Shown piece by piece: positions 1-8,386 of a stretch of DNA of 64,000 bases (position 1 is its first letter; every line of letters begins with the position of its first letter). Below the pieces are notes generated by a model. It did no database searches and was not told the origin of the DNA. It saw only the letters and a list, made by a program, of their open reading frames with translations. The position numbers and the translations under genes are program-made. Location: the NCBI GenBank assembly GCA_965277595.1, contig CBDIDH010000002.1:4588001-4652000 (forward strand). The letters run 5' to 3'. The DNA comes from CBDIDH01 sp965277595 (lineage in GTDB: Bacteria > Planctomycetota > Planctomycetia > Isosphaerales > Isosphaeraceae).

Positions 1-2
1 TG

Positions 3-998
3 ACCCTTTTGGCGGAACGAAGCCAGCGCGAACCGATCACGCTCGTCGGCGGAGTGCCAAGCTGGCTCCTGATCCTCTTCCAGAGGTTGCTCGACCTGAC
101 CGGCAAGGCGACCATCGCCGAGGTCTGGCCTGGCCTGGAAGTGGTCGTTCACGGAGGGGTCAAGTTTGATCCCTACCGGTTGGCCTTCGAGGCGATCCTC
201 GGTTCAAGTCGGGTGAGGTTGCAGGAGTCGTACCCCTGTTCGGAAGGCTTCATCGCCTTTGGCGACCCGACGACCGGCCTTTTGCGGCTCTGCTTCGATC
301 ACGGTCTTTTTTATGAGTTTATTCCGTGCGACGAGGTCGGCTCCGCGCACCCGACCAGGCACTGGCTGGGCGACGTGCGGCCAGGGGTGAATTATGCCAT
401 CGCCGTTTCAACCTGCGCGGGCCTCTGGTCGCACCTGATCGGCGACACCGTTCGGTTTGAATCGGTCTCTCCGCCGCTGTTGACGTTCACGGGCCGAACA
501 AAATATTCGTTGTCGGCGTTTGGAGAGCATTTGATCTCGGAAGAGATCGAGGGTGCCGTGGCCTCGGCCTCGGCCGCGACGGGGGCCTCGGTGCGCGACT
601 GGCACGTCGGCCCGGTCTTTCAAGGAAGGCTCGGCCATCATCTCTATGTCTTCGAGTTCCTTCAACCGCCGACCGACCTTGCCGCCTTCCGGTCGGCCTT
701 TGACCGTGACCTTGGCCGCCGCAACGCGGATTACCAGGCGCACCGCGCGGACAAGGTCGGCCTGCCGCTCCCGGCGGTCGTCGTGGCAAAATCCGGTGGC
801 CTGAACGCCTGGATGCGATCGCGCGGCAAGCTCGGCGGTCAGAACAAGCTGCCTAGAATGGACAGCAGCGGGACCTTGACGGCCGAGATCGCCGGGTTTC
901 TCCGCGGTGCCGACCTTGTTGAGGTCGAGATCGCGGCAGGTTCAGAGATTTCCTTTTCAAAAATGACCGAGGACCGAGGACCGAGGACCAAATCGTAA
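3..998 (+). CDS. GH3-type acyl-acid amido synthetase, C-terminal part (partial)
   Basis: The frame is open from base 3 with no credible start, so the 5' end lies outside the window. The visible ~330 residues match the C-terminal part of GH3 auxin-responsive-promoter-type enzymes. These adenylate a carboxylic acid and join it to an amino acid or amine. The visible features are a GFIAFG stretch, an RHWLGDVRPGVNYAI segment, and a FTGRTKYSLSAFGEHL segment typical of the GH3 hinge and C-terminal lobe. The last ~11 residues (TEDRGPRTKS) are encoded by a dispersed 7-bp repeat (962-1064), so the original tail may have been replaced. It converges on an ACP gene. The family call is fairly secure; the substrate is unknown. 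Confidence 0.7.
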   Translation, partial: TLLAERSQREPITLVGGVPSWLLILFQRLLDLTGKATIAEVWPGLEVVVHGGVKFDPYRLAFEAILGSSRVRLQESYPCSEGFIAFGDPTTGLLRLCFDHGLFYEFIPCDEVGSAHPTRHWLGDVRPGVNYAIAVSTCAGLWSHLIGDTVRFESVSPPLLTFTGRTKYSLSAFGEHLISEEIEGAVASASAATGASVRDWHVGPVFQGRLGHHLYVFEFLQPPTDLAAFRSAFDRDLGRRNADYQAHRADKVGLPLPAVVVAKSGGLNAWMRSRGKLGGQNKLPRMDSSGTLTAEIAGFLRGADLVEVEIAAGSEISFSKMTEDRGPRTKS

Positions 999-1064
999 AC
1001 GGGAGGACGGGCAAGCGCCTTATTGACCCGTTTTTTCGGTCATTGGTTCTTGGTCATCGGTCAT
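962..1064. repeat. heptad-repeat palindrome (GATGACC family), copy 1
   Basis: One arm is four consecutive 7-mers (AATGACC then GAGGACC three times). The other arm, near 1036-1064, carries the reverse complement units (GGTCATT, GGTCATC). The element forms a long imperfect hairpin between two convergent genes and encodes the last residues of the GH3 protein. Other copies in this window begin near 21675, 26588, 39511, 39687, 42114, 48570 and 53001. Confidence 0.75.
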
Positions 1065-1097
1065 GATTTTTGGCTTCTGGTCGATATCCGGCGATCT

Positions 1098-1349
1098 TCA
1101 AGCGGCCTTCTTCTCGGCGATCAGGCGGGTGATCTCGGCGACCGAGTCGAGATTCTCGACGCCTGCCTCGTACGCCTCGACGGTGACGCCGAAGTGGTCT
1201 TCGAGAAAGGTGACGAGCTTCAGGGTGCTGATCGAGTCGAGGATGCCGCCGGTGATGAGCGGAGTTTCGTCGGTCAGCTCGTCGGGGTTCTCGCCTGGAA
1301 GGAACTCGTTGAGGATGTAACGGCGGATGTCATCGCGGATCTCGGACAT
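1098..1349 (-). CDS. acyl carrier protein
   Basis: An 83-residue acidic protein of normal ACP size. The phosphopantetheine attachment motif is LDSIS with Ser39, inside GGILDSISTLKLV. The ATG at 1349 is chosen because GAGAGG lies just upstream; the longer frame to 1385 has no ribosome site. It lies 26 bases downstream of the AlkP-family gene on the same strand, so the two are probably co-transcribed. The GH3-type adenylating enzyme faces it from the other side. A dedicated ACP beside an adenylating enzyme suggests tailoring of a carrier-bound acyl group rather than bulk fatty acid synthesis, which is inference. Confidence 0.85.
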   Translation of the reverse strand: MSEIRDDIRRYILNEFLPGENPDELTDETPLITGGILDSISTLKLVTFLEDHFGVTVEAYEAGVENLDSVAEITRLIAEKKAA

Positions 1350-1375
1350 GGGAACCTCTCGACCGGAAAAAGGGG

Positions 1376-2962
1376 TCAGGCACACTCGGCGCCGAAACCT
1401 GCGGCAAGCAAGTGCGCGAACTCAGGATCTTCCTCGATCACCGGTCTCGCCCCGTGGCGAACCGTCAGGGGTCGGTCAAACGCTTCGTGCAAGACGCGGC
1501 CATTCATCGTTTCCGGCACGGGAACGCCGAGCATTGCCAGGGTCGTCGGCGCCAGGTCGTGAAGGTCGGCGCGGAGGTGCCCGCCAGGCCGAACGCCCGG
1601 GGCATCGACCGCGACGACACCGTCAACCCAGTGCGTCGCCGGCAGATTCGGATCGGGGCGAAGCAGTTCCTTCCGCCGCGAGACGCTCCACTTGGCCTGA
1701 GCCTGATAGCCGTCGGCCGAAAGGGCGAGGATGTCGGGAATCCCTTGATCGGCGGGATCGAACCCGTAGCGATCGGCGGTCGAAAAAACGTCCCGGAAGA
1801 GTCTCGCGCCGGTCTCGGGATCGCGCGCCTCGCGGCAGGTTCCGAGGATCTCGTCGATGATCCGATCGGCCGCCGAGGCGTTCCGGGTCATTTCGGGATG
1901 GAGAAAGATGTTGCCGCTGAGCTGGCCGAAGGGAGCATAGGCGAGCGTTCGCGACCAGTCGCAGCCGACGACCCCCTCAACCGACCGGGCGAGCCGACGA
2001 CCGGGGCCGCCTGGTGACTTCCGGGTCAACCAGCGATGAAGTCGATCGCCGAGGCGCTGAGCGCGATAGCGAAAGCGGGTGCCGTACATCAGGGAACGCT
2101 GAAGACCAGCCTTGTTGAGCAGGCCGTTGACGTTCACGAGGGCCTTGCAGGGGCCGAAGCCGTGGTCGGAAACGGCGATCACGGCGGCGTCCCGCCGCGC
2201 GGCGAGGTCGAGAAGACGCCCCACGCTTTCATCGAGAACCCGCAGGCACGACTCGACCTCGACGTTCCACGGCTCATCGAAAATGGCGGTCTCGTCGATG
2301 CCGAGATAGGGCCAGAGCCGGTGCTGGATACTGTCGAGGTTGTGAAAGTGGACCATCAGGGCCGACCAGTCGGATCGGGCGTCGGCTCGCTCCGCGGCGC
2401 CCGCCTGGGCGCGAAAGATCGCGCGGTTGCGGGCGGCATTCTTGCGAACCTCGTCGAGTGTCCGGGGCCGGGTCTTCCAGACGAGCTTGGTCGTGAACTC
2501 GGGCAGATGCTCGGCAACCTCGCGGCCGAAGTCGGGACACTGGGCAAAGGCCCAGTCCAGCCCCGGCGCATCGGCCCCGGCGACGACGATCCCTTTCACG
2601 CGAGGGGGCGGGTAGGTCATCGGCAGGTTCAGGCTGACGACCTCGCGCCCCTCGGCCGCGAGCGTCTGCCAGAGCGTCGGCACGAGGACCCGGCCGGCGT
2701 GGTTGGATCGGATCGACCGGCCATCCGGCCCGACGTGGTAAAACTCGTGGATGCCGTGGACGTCGGGCGTGCTTCCCGTGGAGAAGGACGTCCAGGCGAC
2801 GGGCGTGACCATCGGGTCGGACGACCGCAGCGGGCCGGTGGCCGAGCGCGCCCAGAGCGCCGCGAGATTCGGAAGAAGGCCGCGAGCGAACCAGGGGGCG
2901 AAGGCGGTCATCGTGCCGCCGTCGAGGCCAAGGAAGAGGACGCGAGACACGGAATCCATCAT
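1376..2962 (-). CDS. AlkP-superfamily phosphodiesterase / nucleotide pyrophosphatase
   Basis: A 528-residue protein with the metal-binding and nucleophile motifs of type I phosphodiesterases. The N terminus has FLGLDGGT with Asp14, then PVAWTSFSTG with the probable nucleophile Thr58. Further on are HFHNLDSIQHRLWP and AVSDHGFGP, which supply the second metal site, and a C-terminal GGHLRADLHDLAPT. The start at the ATG-ATG pair (2962/2959) is preferred over 3007 because GAAGG lies upstream and the homology begins immediately. It probably hydrolyses a phosphodiester or phosphate ester; the substrate cannot be read from sequence. It is followed closely by the ACP gene. Confidence 0.8.
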   Translation of the reverse strand: MMDSVSRVLFLGLDGGTMTAFAPWFARGLLPNLAALWARSATGPLRSSDPMVTPVAWTSFSTGSTPDVHGIHEFYHVGPDGRSIRSNHAGRVLVPTLWQTLAAEGREVVSLNLPMTYPPPRVKGIVVAGADAPGLDWAFAQCPDFGREVAEHLPEFTTKLVWKTRPRTLDEVRKNAARNRAIFRAQAGAAERADARSDWSALMVHFHNLDSIQHRLWPYLGIDETAIFDEPWNVEVESCLRVLDESVGRLLDLAARRDAAVIAVSDHGFGPCKALVNVNGLLNKAGLQRSLMYGTRFRYRAQRLGDRLHRWLTRKSPGGPGRRLARSVEGVVGCDWSRTLAYAPFGQLSGNIFLHPEMTRNASAADRIIDEILGTCREARDPETGARLFRDVFSTADRYGFDPADQGIPDILALSADGYQAQAKWSVSRRKELLRPDPNLPATHWVDGVVAVDAPGVRPGGHLRADLHDLAPTTLAMLGVPVPETMNGRVLHEAFDRPLTVRHGARPVIEEDPEFAHLLAAGFGAECA

Positions 2963-3191
2963 GTCGGATGCGCCTTCAAAGTCTGGCGTCGCGCTCGCCC
3001 AGTCCATTGGGGGCGTCTGGCCAGGTTCAGGCGCAGGCTAATCGGTCAAACCGGTGGGGTCAATCCCGAGTTTCGCTCAAGTCTCTTTCCCTCTTCGACC
3101 GATTCTGATAGAGATCGTGTCCCGAAGCTGGGGATCGGTTCCAGGGATGGACCGCCTCGATCGGGCCAGGAACCAATGAGGACATTGGCCG

Positions 3192-3929
3192 ATGACCGCA
3201 AGGATGCTTTCGGCCCGACCGCCGCGTGTGAGGCGTCTCCTCGGCGCGGTCGCGGTCATCCCCCTGGGCCTACTCTCGGGCTGTTCCAGTCTCGGCGGCG
3301 ATCATGCCGCCAGCAAGATCCCCCAGCCAGGGGTGATCGATCCGGGCCAGCCCCGCGAACTTCAGATGGTCTCGATGCCGACGTACACCGTCGAGCCCCC
3401 CGATGAGCTGGAGATCGCCGTTAAACCGCCTCTGCCCGATATCTCGACGACGACCCTCACGGTCCAGTCCGACGGGAATATCGACTTCGGGTTCCTCGGC
3501 GATATTTACGTTGCCGGCCTCACGCTGGGCGAGGTCGAGTTGAAGATTGCCCAGAGCATCTCGGCCCGCGCCGGGGCGGCGAGAGAGCCGTATCAGGTCT
3601 CGGTCCGCCTGGTCAACGGCTCGCAGAGCAAGTCGTATTACGTCCTCGGCACGGTGACGACCCAGGGCAAATTTCCGGTCACCGGCAGTGAGACCGTGCT
3701 CGACGCGATCTTGACGGCGGGCCTGCGAACGAACAGCCTGCCTGAGAAGGCGTATCTCGTCCGGCCCCATCCGGCCGGTGGACCGAACACGATCCTCAAG
3801 ATTGACTGGTGCGGAATCAAGGAGCGCGGCGACACGCTCACCAATTACCAGATCTTCCCCGGCGACCGGATCATCGTTCCCGGTGGCAAGCCCCCCGGTT
3901 TGCTGAGCACGCTCTTCGGCGGCGGCTGA
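3192..3929 (+). CDS. Wza-like polysaccharide export lipoprotein
   Basis: A 245-residue protein with a basic N terminus, a hydrophobic stretch and a lipobox LLSGC (Cys31), so it is probably a lipoprotein. The body has the poly_export domain (TVEPPDELEIAVKPPLP, then SDGNIDFGFLGDIYVAGLTLGEVE). A SLBB-like domain follows (YYVLGTVTTQGKFPVTGSETVLDAI) and ends at YQIFPGDRIIVPG. This is the usual order for Wza/GumB-type outer-membrane export channels. It is related in architecture to the export protein at 43162, which is longer and disrupted. The gene ends only 7 bases before the convergent stop at 3937. Confidence 0.85.
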   Translation: MTARMLSARPPRVRRLLGAVAVIPLGLLSGCSSLGGDHAASKIPQPGVIDPGQPRELQMVSMPTYTVEPPDELEIAVKPPLPDISTTTLTVQSDGNIDFGFLGDIYVAGLTLGEVELKIAQSISARAGAAREPYQVSVRLVNGSQSKSYYVLGTVTTQGKFPVTGSETVLDAILTAGLRTNSLPEKAYLVRPHPAGGPNTILKIDWCGIKERGDTLTNYQIFPGDRIIVPGGKPPGLLSTLFGGG

Positions 3930-3936
3930 TCGATCG

Positions 3937-4365
3937 TCAAGGCTTGGCCTCGACGCCGGTCGAGACGGCGGTGTCGGCCTGGGGTTGAAATCGGCGGAGA
4001 CGCAAGGCATCAAGCGAGGCCGGCAGCGCGAGCGCCTCACCGCGCTCGGCGCTCTCTCGCGCCCATTCAATCAGGGCGTCGTAATGGGCGTCTCCGTTCA
4101 AGAGGCCGAGCCACTCGCAGCCCCCATCGGACGTGAGGACAAGGGCGACGTTCGGAACGTCGCAGGGGCCAAGGCAGCCTGAGATCGTCAACTGAACGAC
4201 CCGGTTCAGCTTGCCGGCTTTCCAGGCGGTCTTGAGCCGATCGACGGGGACCTCGGGCAAACCCCGATCGGTCTTGCCGCAGCAGCAGCCGACGCAAAAA
4301 AGCACCTGCGCCGACGACTTGATCTTCGTCGTCAGCGGCTCGTGAATCGTGTGACTCTCGTTCAA
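3937..4365 (-). CDS. thioredoxin-like [2Fe-2S] ferredoxin-type protein
   Basis: The protein has 142 residues from a TTG start whose bases overlap the TGA stop of cobO, implying translational coupling. Upstream of this point the frame is only the shadow of cobO. Cysteines at 24, 27, 28 and 29 (CVGCCCG) and at 64 and 68 (CLGPC) fit a thioredoxin-like [2Fe-2S] fold. Proteins of this type sit beside cobaltochelatase genes in planctomycetes and cyanobacteria, where an electron-transfer role in corrin metabolism is suspected but unproven. It is the last gene of the B12 operon. The start codon is unusual and is the least certain point. Confidence 0.75.
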   Translation of the reverse strand: MNESHTIHEPLTTKIKSSAQVLFCVGCCCGKTDRGLPEVPVDRLKTAWKAGKLNRVVQLTISGCLGPCDVPNVALVLTSDGGCEWLGLLNGDAHYDALIEWARESAERGEALALPASLDALRLRRFQPQADTAVSTGVEAKP

Positions 4366-4925
4366 AACTCGATCCCCAACTGGGCCTGCACGCCCTGCTT
4401 GTACGGGTGTTTGATCGGAACGACCTCGGAAACGAGATCGGCCGCCTCGATGATCTCCGCCGGCGCTCCTCGGCCGGTGAGGATGACGTGCTGACGCGGG
4501 TCGCGCCCCTTGAGAACCTCGACAACGACCTTGGGGTCGAGGTAGCCGAGCTTCATCACGACGTTGATCTCGTCGAGGATGACGATGTCCCACCGGCCCG
4601 AGGCGATCGCCTCCTTGCTGACCTCCCAGATCCTCAGCGTCGTGGCAATGTCTTGCTCGGGGTTCTTGGTGTCCCAGGTGAACCCGTCGCCCATCGGCCG
4701 GATTTCCATCTCGGGCGCGAGCCGGTCGGCCAGCTTCTTCTCGCCGGTCTTCCACTTCCCCTTGATGTACTGAACCATGAACACCTTGAACCCGCTTCCG
4801 AGCGCCCGGAAGGCCAGGCCAAGCGCGGCGGTCGTCTTCCCCTTGCCGTCGCCCGTGTTGACGATCACAAGCCCCTTGCGCCGTTTCGGGTCGGGCCGGG
4901 TTGCTTCGCTGGGTTCAACGGACAT
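4362..4925 (-). CDS. cobO: cob(I)yrinic acid a,c-diamide adenosyltransferase
   Basis: A 187-residue P-loop protein of normal CobO/BtuR length. Walker A is GDGKGKTT at residues 25-32, followed by the family stretch FMVQYIKGKWKTGE. DIVILDEINVVMKLGYL contains the Walker B region, and VILTGRGAP lies near the C terminus. The enzyme transfers the adenosyl group of ATP to the reduced cobalt of the corrinoid. It lies 52 bases downstream of the ChlI-ChlD fusion and overlaps the [2Fe-2S] gene. Its place in the riboswitch-led operon agrees with the function. Confidence 0.95.
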   Translation of the reverse strand: MSVEPSEATRPDPKRRKGLVIVNTGDGKGKTTAALGLAFRALGSGFKVFMVQYIKGKWKTGEKKLADRLAPEMEIRPMGDGFTWDTKNPEQDIATTLRIWEVSKEAIASGRWDIVILDEINVVMKLGYLDPKVVVEVLKGRDPRQHVILTGRGAPAEIIEAADLVSEVVPIKHPYKQGVQAQLGIEF

Positions 4926-4977
4926 GAAACGGGTGCTCCGGCGTTATCGGTCGTTGCGTGTGAATAAATTTCCATGA

Positions 4978-6981
4978 CTACCCGGCGAGCAAGGCCCTGC
5001 GAATCGCCTCGGGCAGTCTCCGGCCGGTCAGGTCGTCGCCTCCTCGGACGTCCGCGCCCCAGGCTTCGCCAATTCGTTGCGCGCGGCCGAGCCTGACGGG
5101 TCCGTCTTCGGTATCGATCACCAGGCCATGAACCTTTGACGCCGCGAGCCGCCGGACCACCTGCAAGGCGTCGGCCAGGGGATCGGCCCCGACCGAGAGC
5201 GCGACGTTCCCTCGGCCGTCGGTCAAGAGGACGAGCAAGGGGATAAGCCCCGGATCGCGGCGGCGAACCGAAGCCACAAGCCGTTCGGCCACGACCAGGC
5301 CGCGCGCCAGGGGCGTGAGACCGCCGACCGGTAAGTTCGAGAGAAAACGCGCGGCGAGGCGTACACTCCGGGTCGGCGGCAGGGCAACCCGCGCCTCCAG
5401 ACCGCCGAAGGTGACCATGCCGATCAGGTCGCGCTTCTGATAGGCATCGACCAGCATCGAGAGAATCGTCGCCTTCGTCTCGCCCATGCGACGCCGGGCG
5501 CCCATCGACCGGCTGGCGTCGACGACGAAGAGGACGAGATGACGCGCGGGGAGCTTCCGCACTTTTTCGCGAAGGTCGGTCGAGCGGACGATGAGGTTTT
5601 CCCCAGCGAGACGCCCCCGACCCCTCTGCCAGGGAGCCGCCGCCCTGAGCGTCGCCTCCATCGCGGGGTCGGCGCAACGCCCTCGTGGAACCGTGGTCCC
5701 GACAAAGACGCCCCGCGATCCACGAACGACCAGCGCGCCGCGACGCCCCTGGACCGACGCGCGTTGCCCTTTCGGCGTTCGCGAGGCCCAGCCAGCGAGC
5801 GCATGCGGGGCGACCGGGTTGATCGTTTCCGTCGCCCGAGAGCCATCGCCGACGGGTGCGGGGGTTTCCGTCGAGGCGTTGGCCGGGGCCGAAGGGCGCG
5901 AGTCGCGGTCGGCGTAAAAGTCACGGCCAGGCGCATTTCGGGGTGAGTCCGGCGGCGGGTTCCGGTCCTCGTCGGGAGGTCGCGACGCGGGCGGAGGATT
6001 CGAGGGCCGGTCGGTCGTTCGACGATGGGCGAGGGCCAGTTCAGCCACGGCATCAACGTCGGCCGCGCTGACGGTGGTCCGGCCTTCATAGGCGGCAAGT
6101 GCGCAGGCGGCCTTGTAAATCGTGATGTCCGCGCGAAGCCCTTCGGCTCCTTCGGAGGCGCACCGAGTGCAAATCGCATCAATGATCGGGTCGGGAACGA
6201 CGACCCGAGGCAAAAGGCTCTGGGCGCGGGCGATCCGGTCCCCTTCGCGACGGTCCGCGTCGGCCCAGGCGAGGCAAAAGGCGGCGGGGTCGGCCTCAAA
6301 GGCGAGGCGGCGGCGAACGACCTCGGCGCGAACGCTCGGGTCGGTCATCGGCTCGACGTCCACGGCCAGGCCAAACCGGTCGAGCAACTGTGGCCGCAAA
6401 TCCCCTTCCTCGGGGTTCATCGTGCCGACAAGCACGAACCGCGACGGATGACGGAAGGTCAAGCCCTCGCGCTCGACGTGATTGACGCCCATCGCGGCGG
6501 CGTCAAGCAAGAGGTCAACGAGGTGATCGCCGAGCAGGTTGACCTCGTCAATGTAAAGAATCCCTCGATGCGCCGCGGCGAGCAAACCCGGCTCGAACGC
6601 CCGGGCGCCCGTGCTCAAGGCGCGCTCGATGTTCAGGCTGCCGACGACCCGATCCTCGGTCGCCCCGACCGGCAAATTTACCAGCGGAACGGGAGCCGGA
6701 ACCGGCTCGGCGTCTTCCGCCAGCGGCCAGCCGGGAACATCCTCGCCAGAGGCCCTGCGGAAGGGATCGCCGGGGTAAACGTCGATATCGGGAAGAATCG
6801 CCGAGAGCGCGCGGACGGCCGTACTCTTGGCGGCTCCCTTCGAGCCGCGAATCAGGACGCCGCCAAGGCCGGGATGGATCGCGGCCAGGACGAGCGCGCG
6901 CGTCATGCCCGCCTGCGCGACGATCGCGGAGAAGGGGTAAACGTCGGTCGGCCGGAAGCTTGTCGGCGTCGCGTTCGGCAT
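4978..6981 (-). CDS. ChlI-ChlD fusion, putative cobaltochelatase AAA+/VWA subunit
   Basis: A 667-residue protein. The N-terminal AAA+ ATPase domain of ChlI/BchI type has Walker A GSKGAAKST near 46-54 and Walker B ILYIDEVNLL near 135. A proline- and charge-rich linker follows at about 325-390. The C-terminal VWA domain has a MIDAS motif DASRSMG near 485 and LLTDGRGNVAL. This combines the I and D subunits of magnesium chelatase in one chain. With CobN upstream and no CobS or CobT in sight, it most likely powers cobalt insertion into the corrin ring. It starts at an ATG 17 bases after the VIT-type transporter gene. Confidence 0.9.
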   Translation of the reverse strand: MPNATPTSFRPTDVYPFSAIVAQAGMTRALVLAAIHPGLGGVLIRGSKGAAKSTAVRALSAILPDIDVYPGDPFRRASGEDVPGWPLAEDAEPVPAPVPLVNLPVGATEDRVVGSLNIERALSTGARAFEPGLLAAAHRGILYIDEVNLLGDHLVDLLLDAAAMGVNHVEREGLTFRHPSRFVLVGTMNPEEGDLRPQLLDRFGLAVDVEPMTDPSVRAEVVRRRLAFEADPAAFCLAWADADRREGDRIARAQSLLPRVVVPDPIIDAICTRCASEGAEGLRADITIYKAACALAAYEGRTTVSAADVDAVAELALAHRRTTDRPSNPPPASRPPDEDRNPPPDSPRNAPGRDFYADRDSRPSAPANASTETPAPVGDGSRATETINPVAPHALAGWASRTPKGQRASVQGRRGALVVRGSRGVFVGTTVPRGRCADPAMEATLRAAAPWQRGRGRLAGENLIVRSTDLREKVRKLPARHLVLFVVDASRSMGARRRMGETKATILSMLVDAYQKRDLIGMVTFGGLEARVALPPTRSVRLAARFLSNLPVGGLTPLARGLVVAERLVASVRRRDPGLIPLLVLLTDGRGNVALSVGADPLADALQVVRRLAASKVHGLVIDTEDGPVRLGRAQRIGEAWGADVRGGDDLTGRRLPEAIRRALLAG

Positions 6982-6998
6982 CGGTTCGGGGCACTCCG

Positions 6999-7742
6999 TC
7001 AGGTGGAGAAGACGTGCGCGATCAGGAACGCGGCCGCCGCGGCCAGGCCGCCAATCACCGCGGTTTGCAGGGCACTCCGGAAAGGACGCGTCCCCGTGAA
7101 CCGCCCTTTGATGTAGCCGAAGACGGTCAGGGCGATGAGCGTGACGACGACCGAATAAATGACCGCCGTGTGTGCATCGGTCATCGCCATGTACGGCGCC
7201 AGCGGGATCAGGCCCCCCGCGATGTACGCGCCCGCGATCGTCGAGGCGCTCTTGACGGCCCGGCCCGGGTCGGGCGCTTCCAGGCCCAGCTCGTAACGCA
7301 TCATGAAATCAACCCATGCCTTCGGGTTCGCTTCAAAGGCGTCAAGGATCGGCTCGATGTGCTGCTCGCCGAGACCATAATCACGGAAAAGCTCGGCGAC
7401 CTCGGCGCGTTCGATGTGGGGAACCTCAACGACCTCGCGTTCTTCGCGGTCGCGCTCGTTCTCATAGTGCTCGGCATCGCTCCGGGCGGCGAGATAACCG
7501 CCGAGGCCCATCGCAATCGACCCCGCGGCAATCTCGGCCAGGCCGGCGGTGACGATCAGGCGGGTCTGGATCGAGGCCATGCCTGTCAGGCCCGCCGCCA
7601 GGGCAAAGGGGACGGTCAGGCCGTCGGACATCCCGATCACGACGTCGCGGACAAACTCGCTCGCCGTGAAGTGCCGCTCGACGTGCATCGGGCGCGGCGC
7701 CCGGACCGGATCGGGCGTGGGGATCGGTGTGGGTGCGGTCAC
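6999..7742 (-). CDS. VIT1/CCC1-family metal transporter
   Basis: A 247-residue membrane protein with the VIT1/CCC1 layout. TM1-TM2 carries DVVIGMSDGLTVPFALAAGL and IAAGSIAMGLGGYLAARSDAEHY. A cytosolic acidic metal-binding segment follows (YENERDREEREVVEVPH to LGLEAPDPGRAV), then three C-terminal membrane segments. Family members move Fe(II) or Mn(II) out of the cytosol. The gene starts at a GTG overlapping the preceding stop (GTGA). Its place in a B12-riboswitch operon makes a role in cobalt handling plausible, but this is inference from position only. Confidence 0.85.
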   Translation of the reverse strand: MTAPTPIPTPDPVRAPRPMHVERHFTASEFVRDVVIGMSDGLTVPFALAAGLTGMASIQTRLIVTAGLAEIAAGSIAMGLGGYLAARSDAEHYENERDREEREVVEVPHIERAEVAELFRDYGLGEQHIEPILDAFEANPKAWVDFMMRYELGLEAPDPGRAVKSASTIAGAYIAGGLIPLAPYMAMTDAHTAVIYSVVVTLIALTVFGYIKGRFTGTRPFRSALQTAVIGGLAAAAAFLIAHVFST

Positions 7743-8152
7743 CAGAAGTCCTCACCGCAACGCGTGCGGGCGTCGCGCTCGAAATGGTTGTCGAGGTAGT
7801 AATGACCCCCGCGCTTCCAGGCGAGGACACTGGCGATCAAATACGCGGGAATGAACAGGCCGCCCCAGCGCTCAACCTGACGGACGTGAACCTGTTCATG
7901 ATCGCGGCAATCATCGAGACACTGTGGGTCACGACCGATGATGACGTGACCGAGCGTCATGGCCGCGGCTTTTACGAACGGGCTCCGTTCCAGGAACCAA
8001 CGCGCGAACCCGCCATGAAACTCCAGCGCGCCGCGACGATGCTGGACCTTGCCGCCTGTCCCCAGGGTCAAAACCCCCGCGGTGAGGCCGACCAAGGTCG
8101 TCGGCAAGGCCCAGACATAGACGACCGGCGTGAGGAGTTGGCGAGCACGCAT
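7739..8152 (-). CDS. small membrane protein with HEXXH motif, unknown function
   Basis: A 137-residue protein I cannot assign to a named family. A hydrophobic N terminus (residues 6-30) and a second hydrophobic segment near 98-112 suggest membrane attachment. Between them lies HEQVH at 85-89, a perfect HEXXH metal-binding motif, preceded by two cysteines (CLDDC, 79 and 83). A small zinc-dependent peptidase or a metal-binding chaperone are both possible. It starts 6 bases after the 61-aa gene and overlaps the VIT-type gene by 4 bases, so it is firmly inside the B12 operon. Confidence 0.7.
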   Translation of the reverse strand: MRARQLLTPVVYVWALPTTLVGLTAGVLTLGTGGKVQHRRGALEFHGGFARWFLERSPFVKAAAMTLGHVIIGRDPQCLDDCRDHEQVHVRQVERWGGLFIPAYLIASVLAWKRGGHYYLDNHFERDARTRCGEDFW

Positions 8153-8158
8153 CGAAGG

Positions 8159-8344
8159 TCAGATCCGGGTCCGAACGCTTGAGCTTGACTCGCGGGCCTT
8201 CTGAAAGAGTGCCCAGGTTCCATAAATCGAGGTCGCCGCCAGAAAGCCGAGCGCCGCGAAGGTGCAGACGTGCTGAACGACCCCATGCGGCGAGAACTCG
8301 CGGCCGAGGATCTCAACGCCCATGTGATGCAGAAAGAAAAGCAT
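8159..8344 (-). CDS. 61-aa small membrane protein in the B12 operon
   Basis: A 61-residue protein with one clear transmembrane segment (HVCTFAALGFLAATSIYGTW) and several histidines (HHMG at 6-9, HGVVQH). A GGAG sits ten bases before the ATG. It lies 42 bases after cobN and 6 before the HEXXH gene. Small one-span subunits are known in cobalt uptake (CbtB), but the histidine pattern of CbtB is not seen here, so I do not assign that name. Function unknown; the coding call rests on spacing, ribosome site and operon position. Confidence 0.55.
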   Translation of the reverse strand: MLFFLHHMGVEILGREFSPHGVVQHVCTFAALGFLAATSIYGTWALFQKARESSSSVRTRI

Positions 8345-8386
8345 GAACGGGTTTCTCCGGGATTGGGAAGAGTGCGGTTCGTGAAC

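Noticed and set aside
2036..3406. 456-residue plus-strand frame
   Set aside because: It is antisense to the AlkP-family gene and overlaps the Wza-like gene out of frame.
3937..4755. a 272-residue protein in the frame of the [2Fe-2S] gene
   Set aside because: The first ~130 residues are the alternative-frame shadow of cobO; only the part from the TTG at 4365 has real homology.
8159..8344. CbtB cobalt-transporter subunit
   Set aside because: Size and B12 context fit, but the C-terminal histidine motif of CbtB is absent and no CbtA follows, so no name was given.
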